A stretch of 44,331 nucleotides of DNA from Prevotellaceae bacterium UBA4359 (GTDB lineage: Bacteria > Bacteroidota > Bacteroidia > Bacteroidales > Bacteroidaceae), in NCBI GenBank assembly GCA_002393555.1, contig DGSP01000004.1, positions 1 to 44,331 on the forward strand. The letters run 5' to 3'. Made by a program: the position numbers and the translations under genes. Positions 34,053-40,375 of this stretch are shown in pieces. Within the stretch, counting starts at the first letter, position 1, and the number at the start of each line of letters is the position of its first letter. The notes under the pieces are model-generated. The model was not told where the DNA came from, did not search any database, and saw only the letters and a program-made list of their open reading frames with translations.

Positions 34053-34138
34053 ATCTAACAAATTCTATTTTTATCTAACTAATCAAATATTAAACTACCT
34101 TTATGGTATTTTTGTAGCAATCTATTCATCTAACCAAT
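34053..34138 (+). repeat. three ATCTAACnAAT boxes
   Basis: ATCTAACAAAT (34053-34063), ATCTAACTAAT (34073-34083) and ATCTAACCAAT (34128-34138) are three direct copies differing at one base. The first two are 20 bp apart, about two helical turns. They lie some 300 bases upstream of the regulator promoter and could be binding sites for a DNA-binding protein, or chance in AT-rich sequence. The rest of the gap 33992-34349 shows no gene. Confidence 0.45.
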
Positions 34139-34349
34139 CTCTAATGTTGACACATCACGCCTGATGACAATGCAAAGTAACGGTTTTTCCGGCGGATGGT
34201 GTGTAACAAAAGTCCAAATGAATGGAAATATCGTACAGGGTGTGCGACAAGGGTGTGTGTTTAGACTTTTTTGTGGTTGTGTTGTACGATTTTTTCATTT
34301 CATGAACCCCTGAATGTTGCAGCGGGATGAAATAATTATCAATTATCAA

Positions 34350-34379
34350 TTGTCAATTGTCAATTATTCCGTATCTTTG
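34350..34379 (+). promoter_or_regulatory. promoter of the propeller/AraC regulator
   Basis: TTG at 34350-34352, 19 bases, then TATCTTTG at 34372-34379. Initiation near 34386 would give a leader of about 228 bases that includes the palindromic element and both 19-bp direct repeats. Confidence 0.65.
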
Positions 34380-34384
34380 CCCCA

Positions 34385-34563
34385 CCAACTGATGAATGGA
34401 CTCATGGGAAGTGAAAAGTGAAGAGAGATAAGTGAAAAATCTAAGTTACCTGCCATTCGGACTGTTGGCATTTCATTGGTAAAAGTAACTTAGATTTTTC
34501 ACTTTTCACTCTTCACTTTTCACTTAAATCTCACTCCTTTCACTCCAACTGATGAATGGACTC
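34385..34563. repeat. 19-bp direct repeats flanking the palindromic element
   Basis: CCAACTGATGAATGGACTC occurs exactly twice, at 34385-34403 and 34545-34563, on either side of the palindromic element at 34410-34544. This layout looks like a target-site duplication or a recombination footprint around an inserted element. Deleting one repeat with the element would restore a continuous leader. Confidence 0.85.
34410..34544. repeat. palindromic repeat element, copy 2
   Basis: The same perfect 16-bp inverted core as copy 1: GAAAAATCTAAGTTAC at 34434-34449 and its complement at 34485-34500, with a 35-base loop that differs from copy 1 at only a few positions. The outer arms (AGTGAAAAGTGAAGAG-type) extend the stem to about 40 bp with a few mismatches. 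The far outer sequence matches copy 1 in reverse orientation, while the loop lies in the same orientation in both copies. It lies in the leader of the regulator gene. Confidence 0.88.
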
Positions 34564-34613
34564 TTTTACTATCCAGAAAGAAATAATTATCAATCAATCA
34601 TTAACTCTGAACA

Positions 34614-37541
34614 ATGAATATGGGAACAGTTGTTCGTACCCTCTTGGTTCTGTTGACCGTTCTCCTTGGATGGTCTCATGTTTGTGCGCAGTCGCGGGGA
34701 AAGAGTGCTGAGGTGCTTTCTCCGTTTGACATTTCGGTGGTGTTTTCCGACCTGACCATCGCCGACGGGCTATCGTCGAACACGGTGAGGGCTTTGTTGC
34801 AAGACAAGCATGGGTTCATCTGGCTGGGCACGAGCAGGGGACTGAACCGCTATGATGGTCATCGAATTGTGCAACTGCACCAGATGCGCTCGCTGTCGGT
34901 GACGGCGATGGCCGAGTGTGGCGATACGCTCTGGGTGGGTACGGACAATGGGCTGTTTCTGTATGAACAGCGGACGGACAGTGTCAGGAGGTTTGACGGT
35001 GGAGGGGGAACGCTGAATGTGTCGGACCTGAAATGTGGGTGGGAAGGCGAGTTGTGGATGACGACGATGGGGCAGGGCATCTTCTGCATCGACACGCGGA
35101 AAGGCGGGTGGCGCAGAGTGGCTACACCCGATGATGCACGGTCATACGGCTGTGTCTATGTGGATAGGAGGGGGCGTGTGTGGGCTGCGGGCAATTGGGC
35201 TCGGGCCAATCTGGTGCGCTATCGGGCAGAGAGCGACCGCTTTGAGGAGTTTCGGCTGAACTTCGGCGGTGGTGCGGTTGAGCGGTTGGGTGGCATCGCA
35301 TTGACAGAGGATGGTGACGGGCAGATGTGGCTGGGAGCCTGGGATGGCAGTCTGATTCGGTTCGATGCTGCGAGCGGAAACGCTCAGCGGGTTCTGACTC
35401 CTGAGGCATCGCAGATGCAGCATGTGCATAGCGTGATGGAACTGAAGAGTGGGTTCATGATGATGGGCAGCGACAAGGGCTTGGCGGTGGTGGATGTGGC
35501 CACTCGTCAGGTGCGGCTGCACCAGCGCAACAACTCTTTCTCGGCCTCGCTGAGCGATGACTTTGTCTATCCGCTCATGGTCGATAGGGAGGGAGGTACA
35601 TGGGTGGGTACTTACTATGGCGGTGTGAACTACACGCATCCCGTGTCGGGAAATTTCACGTCCTTCACCCATTCTCCCTACGGCAATTCGGTGTCGGGCA
35701 ATGTGGTGAACCATTTCTGTGAGGATGGGTTTCACCGTCTCTGGATTGCGAGCGATGACGGAGGGCTGTGCTACTACGAGCATGCCAATGGCTCGTTCAC
35801 GAAGGTGAATCTGGCGGGAGACGGGGTGGAACATAATGTGCATGCTTTGTCGCTGGATGGTGACAATCTCTATGTGGGCACCTATTCGCAAGGGATGTAT
35901 GTGGTGGATGTGCGTTCGATGGCGGTGACTCATGTGCCTAATTTTGTCGATGAGCGGGGACGTGTGTTCGATGCTACTTCATACGCCATCTGCACCGACC
36001 GTCAGCATAGGGTCTGGGTGGGCACGTTCAGCGAGGTGGCTTTGTTCCATCCCGACCGAGGCACGTTTAGCCACGTGAAGAGTGTGGGTGCTCCTGTGAC
36101 AGATATTGTGGAAGATGCTACAGGTCGGCTGTGGGTGTCGGCAGATGGCAACGGGGTGTGGAGGCTTGATGAGCGGGGAAACTGGAAGCACTACATGGAC
36201 TTTGAACGAAGCGAGAGGGCCGAGGATGCGCTGGTGTCGGCCTATAGCCTTTTTGTGGATGGGCAGGGCACACTCTGGGTGGGTATGGCGAACGGACTTT
36301 TCCGCTATGACCGCCAAGGTGACCGTTTTGAGCGGATAGACCTGCTGGCCGATGATGTGAGCGTGTATGGCATTGCGGCGGTGGAGGGGCGGCTTTGGCT
36401 ATCGACCTCGGCTGGCATTTTGTGTTACTCGCTCCTGGAACATGAACTGGTGCAGGTGTATAAGGGTGGAGGCAACATCGCCAGCACTGACTTTTTGCCT
36501 GATGCCATTTGTCGTGGTTATGAGGGGACTGTCTATCTGGGCACAACGAATGGGTTTGTGGCTTTCAGACCACAGTATATGCACCACAACGAGGTGAGGC
36601 CACAGGTGGTCTTTACGGGTCTCGACATCTTCAACCGTCCTGTGCCCGTGGGAAGCGAACTGCTGCCAGAGCGTTTGCCCTATTTGGAGGAACTGCGCCT
36701 GAGTTATCGCGAGAGTGTGGTGCGCTTCTATTTCTCGGCCATGAGTTATCTGCAGCCTTCGGACATCGTGTATAGTTATTGGTTGGAGGGGTTTGACGAG
36801 GACTGGAATGGGGCGGGCAACCACCAGAGCGTGACCTACACCAACCTTGCGCCAGGCACCTATACGCTCCATGTGAAGGCCATGACCAACGATGGCATGG
36901 AGTCGGAAGATGCCACCCTGCGCATCGTCATCACGCCGCCGTTCTATTGGAACACTCCGGCTAAACTGCTCTATCTGCTGCTCATCTTTGCTGCCCTCTT
37001 CTTCTTTGTGCGTCATCTGCTCCGCAAGAAGGAACGGAAGCATGTGGCTGAGATTCGCGAGTTGAACGTGCAGAAGGAGCAGGAGATTCAGGAAATCAAT
37101 ATTCAGAAGGAGCAGGAGATTCAGGAACTTAACATCCAGAAGGAGCAGGAGATTCAGGAGATAAACATCCAGAAGGAGCAGGAAGTGCATGATGCGCGAA
37201 TCAGGTTCATGACCATCACCGACAAGGATCATGAGTTTCTGGACAAGATGGAGGAGGTGATAGAACAAAACTTCTCAAACTCGGAACTCACGGTGGACTA
37301 TCTGGCTTCGGAACTGGGTGTGTCGCGCTCTGGCCTCTTTGCCAAGACCAAGGCTCTGGCCGATGTGACGCCGAACGAGATGATTCAGGTCATCCGCCTG
37401 AAGCATGCGGCATCGCTGCTGCTGTCGGGCAACTACCGGGTGAACGAAGTTTGCTACATGGTGGGATTCTCCAGCCCCTCTTATTTCGCTAAGTGTTTTC
37501 AGAAGCAGTATGGTTGCACTCCTGCAAAGTATAGGGGGTGA
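34614..37541 (+). CDS. membrane regulator: sensor propeller, Y_Y_Y domain, coiled coil, AraC-type HTH (no kinase)
   Basis: 975 residues. A signal peptide (about 1-25) is followed by two-component-regulator propeller repeats through about residue 680 (for example DKHGFIWLGTSRGLNRYDG and GTLWVGMANGLFRYDRQG), a Y_Y_Y-type domain (about 690-770: VTYTNLAPGTYTLHVKAMTN), one membrane helix at about 783-803, four 11-residue coiled-coil repeats at 816-859, and an AraC-type helix-turn-helix at about 885-974 (ELTVDYLASELGVSRSGL; GYNR-like NYRVNEVCYMVGFSSPSYFA; FQKQYGCTPAKYR). Unlike classical hybrid two-component systems it has no HisKA, HATPase or receiver domain. It probably senses a glycan-like ligand outside and acts on DNA directly. 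Its last 53 bases overlap the converging kinase gene. Confidence 0.87.
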   Translation: MNMGTVVRTLLVLLTVLLGWSHVCAQSRGKSAEVLSPFDISVVFSDLTIADGLSSNTVRALLQDKHGFIWLGTSRGLNRYDGHRIVQLHQMRSLSVTAMAECGDTLWVGTDNGLFLYEQRTDSVRRFDGGGGTLNVSDLKCGWEGELWMTTMGQGIFCIDTRKGGWRRVATPDDARSYGCVYVDRRGRVWAAGNWARANLVRYRAESDRFEEFRLNFGGGAVERLGGIALTEDGDGQMWLGAWDGSLIRFDAASGNAQRVLTPEASQMQHVHSVMELKSGFMMMGSDKGLAVVDVATRQVRLHQRNNSFSASLSDDFVYPLMVDREGGTWVGTYYGGVNYTHPVSGNFTSFTHSPYGNSVSGNVVNHFCEDGFHRLWIASDDGGLCYYEHANGSFTKVNLAGDGVEHNVHALSLDGDNLYVGTYSQGMYVVDVRSMAVTHVPNFVDERGRVFDATSYAICTDRQHRVWVGTFSEVALFHPDRGTFSHVKSVGAPVTDIVEDATGRLWVSADGNGVWRLDERGNWKHYMDFERSERAEDALVSAYSLFVDGQGTLWVGMANGLFRYDRQGDRFERIDLLADDVSVYGIAAVEGRLWLSTSAGILCYSLLEHELVQVYKGGGNIASTDFLPDAICRGYEGTVYLGTTNGFVAFRPQYMHHNEVRPQVVFTGLDIFNRPVPVGSELLPERLPYLEELRLSYRESVVRFYFSAMSYLQPSDIVYSYWLEGFDEDWNGAGNHQSVTYTNLAPGTYTLHVKAMTNDGMESEDATLRIVITPPFYWNTPAKLLYLLLIFAALFFFVRHLLRKKERKHVAEIRELNVQKEQEIQEINIQKEQEIQELNIQKEQEIQEINIQKEQEVHDARIRFMTITDKDHEFLDKMEEVIEQNFSNSELTVDYLASELGVSRSGLFAKTKALADVTPNEMIQVIRLKHAASLLLSGNYRVNEVCYMVGFSSPSYFAKCFQKQYGCTPAKYRG

Positions 37542-40302
37542 GACGGCGTTCGCAGGGTAGCCAGAACCAGAAGGTGGAGCCTTGGCCTGGTCCATCGCTT
37601 TCGACTCCGATTTTTCCGCCCATGCGTTCGGCGAGTGCCTTGCAGATGGCAAGTCCCATGCCGGTTCCCTGGATAAATTCGTCGAGTTTGATGAATCGCT
37701 CGAAGATGACTTCCTGCTTGTCTTTGGGGATGCCAACGCCGGTGTCCTCACAGTAGATGCGGAGGCCATTTTGCTCGTAGCGATAGCCCAGACGGATGTG
37801 GCCTTGCTGGGTGAACTTGACGGCATTCGTGACAAAATTGGTGATAATCTGCTGAATGCGTCCGATGTCGAGGGTGGTGTAGAAGTTCTCGTAGGGTTCG
37901 TCTTTGATGAACTCCAAGCCAGCCTGACTAATGCGGTGTTCGAGCATGAGGCAGATGTTTTCGAAGGAGTGGACGAAATTGACGCTTTCGGGCTGGATGG
38001 TGGTGGGGAGGTTCTGGGTGATGTGGGAGGCTTCGAGAATGTCGTTGATGAGCCGTTGCAGCATGTCGCAACTGCTGTTGATGATGTCGATGAGTTCCTT
38101 GCGTTCTTCGGGCACATGGGTGGCCTTGAGCACAGTGGCGAAACCGACGATGGCGTTGAGGGGAGTGCGCAGTTCGTGGGTCATGGAGGCGAGGAAGACG
38201 CTCTTGAGCCGGATGCTGTCGTTGGCTATCTCGGTGGTCTCGCGCAGGCGTTTTTGGGTCTCGATGAGGTCGGTCATGTTGATGGCGATGCCTGTGTAGC
38301 CTCTGAGGGTGTTCTGCTTGTCGTAGTTCTTGCGGCCTACGAAGCCAACCCATTGGGACGACGAGTTGGCAAAGGTGTGGCGGAAGTGGCGCACGAAACT
38401 GACCAGTTCATCGTGATGAGTGAAGTGGTGTTCAGCGTCTTCACGTTCTTCATCGGCCACCATGCTGAGGTATTCGTCGATGGTGAGGGTGTAATCGACG
38501 TGGCTGAGTGAGTGTGAGAAGGTGATGGTGCGTGTGGCCAGGTCTATATTATAAATGTAGATGTGGCTCTCTTTGAGCAGATGGTGCAGGCGCTGTTCGT
38601 GGCGCTCTATCTCTTGCTGCACTTGACCGAGTTTCTTGGTCTGTTGGGCGATGTCGGCATGGAGTTCATGCTCTTGGTCGAGGCTTCGGGTCGAGTCGAT
38701 GTACTGGGTGATTTCTCCGAGTTCGTTTCGGATGGGGCTGACGCAGAACTCGATATGGTGCTTGATGCCCAATTCGGGGTATTCCATGACTTGGCACACC
38801 TGCAGATTGTGGTTGCTGTTGGGGGGATAGGCATCGCGGAAGAGGGGGATATCGTACATGTTCATGGTGGTCCAGAAGCGTTCGTTGTCGGGATTGGAGA
38901 ATCCGCACAGGTCTTTCATCTTCTGGTTGAGGGTGATGAGCCAGCCGTTGCGGTCGTAGAAAGAGGTGGCCATCTGGGAACGGTTGAAGAGGGTGTCGAA
39001 ACGGTGGGCTATGTTGCGGTTGGCTTTTTCTTTCTCGATGTAGCGGGTGATGTTGTGGATGGCATTGACGATATATTGAGGGCGGCCTTCGTGGTCGAGT
39101 TCCACGATGGCGTGTCCGTGGAGGCGGAGCCATTTGGGGTCTGTGTCAGTGCCTGCGTTCCAGCGTTTCTCCAACTCAAACTTGCGCTCTCTGCCGCTGA
39201 GCATGAGTTTCATCTTTTGGGTGAACTCGGCTTGTTCGTCGGGGTGGATGCGGGCGGTGAACTGCTGGAGGGTGAGTCCCTCGGAGGGGAGGATGTCGCC
39301 ATAGCGGTTGGTGAAGAGATTGTGGGCGATGTCGTACTGCATCACGTGGAAGTTGCCCATGTGGAGTGCCTTGGCCATCATCTGGTTGATGTCGGTAGTG
39401 CGACGTCCGATGTGGTTGACATGAGCCTTGGCCAGTCGGACGAAAAGATAGATGATGAGTGCCAGAACCAGGATGCCTACAGTGATGAAGATGGCGATGG
39501 GGGTGTGGTCTTCTTTCACTCGCTCGGGGTGAAACCATTTATTGTAGATGTTTTCAATGTCTCCGTTCTGTTTCAGGCGCGAGTAGTGGTCGTCGATGGC
39601 TTCGATGAGCAGTTGGTCGCGTCCGATAATGTGGATTTCACCCACAGGAATGCTCACATCGTGGAGGGTGATGTCGTTCTGGAGGTTCAACTCCTTGATT
39701 TTCCATTGTAGGGCGGCTTCGTTCCACACGAAGTATTTGTACTTTCCCTTCAGAATGCCAGACAGGGCTTCCTTGGGTGGCTGGTAGTTGATGGCTTGTC
39801 CGGTGGTCTCTTGCTCGAAGAATTGGGCGGCATAACCTCCGTGATAGAAGACGGTCTCGTCTGGGTTGGTCAACTCCTTGAAAGAGATGATGTTGGTGGT
39901 GTCTTTGGCCGTGGCCACACTGATGCGGTAGTAACTGATGATGTTGCTGGTGGAGAAGTAGCCCGGCTTTTTGTATTCTCGCACATTGCCGAAGATGAGG
40001 TCGGCTTCGCCCCTTTCAAAGAGGTCGATAGCCTTGCTCGCCTCCATCATCTCGAACCGATAGGGAATCTGCATGTCGTCGAGGATGGCGCGGAGTACAT
40101 CGGTGTAGAAACCAGCGGGTTGGCCTTGGTCATTGCGGAACTCGTAAGGAGGTTTATCCCAGTCGCTGGCAATGATGAGCGGACGGCCTGTCTCATGGGT
40201 GTGTTGTGCCTGAAGTGCAGTTGTGTTCCATGTGGCCACTGTTGGCAACAGCAGGTATGTCAAGATGAGAGTGACTATTTTTAGGAATCTGTTCATGTAC
40301 AC
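37489..40302 (-). CDS. sensor histidine kinase with SBP_bac_3-like sensor and PAS domains
   Basis: 937 residues (935 if translation begins at the third codon, MNRFLKIV). A signal peptide is followed by a periplasmic solute-binding-like domain (about 40-260: PLIIASDWDKPPYEFRNDQG, GFYTDVLRAILDDM), a membrane helix at 268-289, several PAS-like segments (about 300-690), HisKA with the intact H-box MTHELRTPLNAI (His709), and HATPase_c with an N-box (TNFVTNAVKFTQ), DTGVGIP and GTGMGLAICKALAE. There is no receiver domain. It probably autophosphorylates and passes phosphate to a response regulator outside this window. It follows the paralogous gene at 40376 after 73 bases, probably in one operon. Its stop lies inside the converging regulator gene. 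Confidence 0.88.
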   Translation of the reverse strand: MYMNRFLKIVTLILTYLLLPTVATWNTTALQAQHTHETGRPLIIASDWDKPPYEFRNDQGQPAGFYTDVLRAILDDMQIPYRFEMMEASKAIDLFERGEADLIFGNVREYKKPGYFSTSNIISYYRISVATAKDTTNIISFKELTNPDETVFYHGGYAAQFFEQETTGQAINYQPPKEALSGILKGKYKYFVWNEAALQWKIKELNLQNDITLHDVSIPVGEIHIIGRDQLLIEAIDDHYSRLKQNGDIENIYNKWFHPERVKEDHTPIAIFITVGILVLALIIYLFVRLAKAHVNHIGRRTTDINQMMAKALHMGNFHVMQYDIAHNLFTNRYGDILPSEGLTLQQFTARIHPDEQAEFTQKMKLMLSGRERKFELEKRWNAGTDTDPKWLRLHGHAIVELDHEGRPQYIVNAIHNITRYIEKEKANRNIAHRFDTLFNRSQMATSFYDRNGWLITLNQKMKDLCGFSNPDNERFWTTMNMYDIPLFRDAYPPNSNHNLQVCQVMEYPELGIKHHIEFCVSPIRNELGEITQYIDSTRSLDQEHELHADIAQQTKKLGQVQQEIERHEQRLHHLLKESHIYIYNIDLATRTITFSHSLSHVDYTLTIDEYLSMVADEEREDAEHHFTHHDELVSFVRHFRHTFANSSSQWVGFVGRKNYDKQNTLRGYTGIAINMTDLIETQKRLRETTEIANDSIRLKSVFLASMTHELRTPLNAIVGFATVLKATHVPEERKELIDIINSSCDMLQRLINDILEASHITQNLPTTIQPESVNFVHSFENICLMLEHRISQAGLEFIKDEPYENFYTTLDIGRIQQIITNFVTNAVKFTQQGHIRLGYRYEQNGLRIYCEDTGVGIPKDKQEVIFERFIKLDEFIQGTGMGLAICKALAERMGGKIGVESDGPGQGSTFWFWLPCERRLTPYTLQECNHTASENT

Positions 40303-40375
40303 TATATGTGATAGGGGGTTGGAGAATGTGGAAAGATGAGTGTCGCTTGGCTTTCAGATGGTTCTGCCAGTGAGG

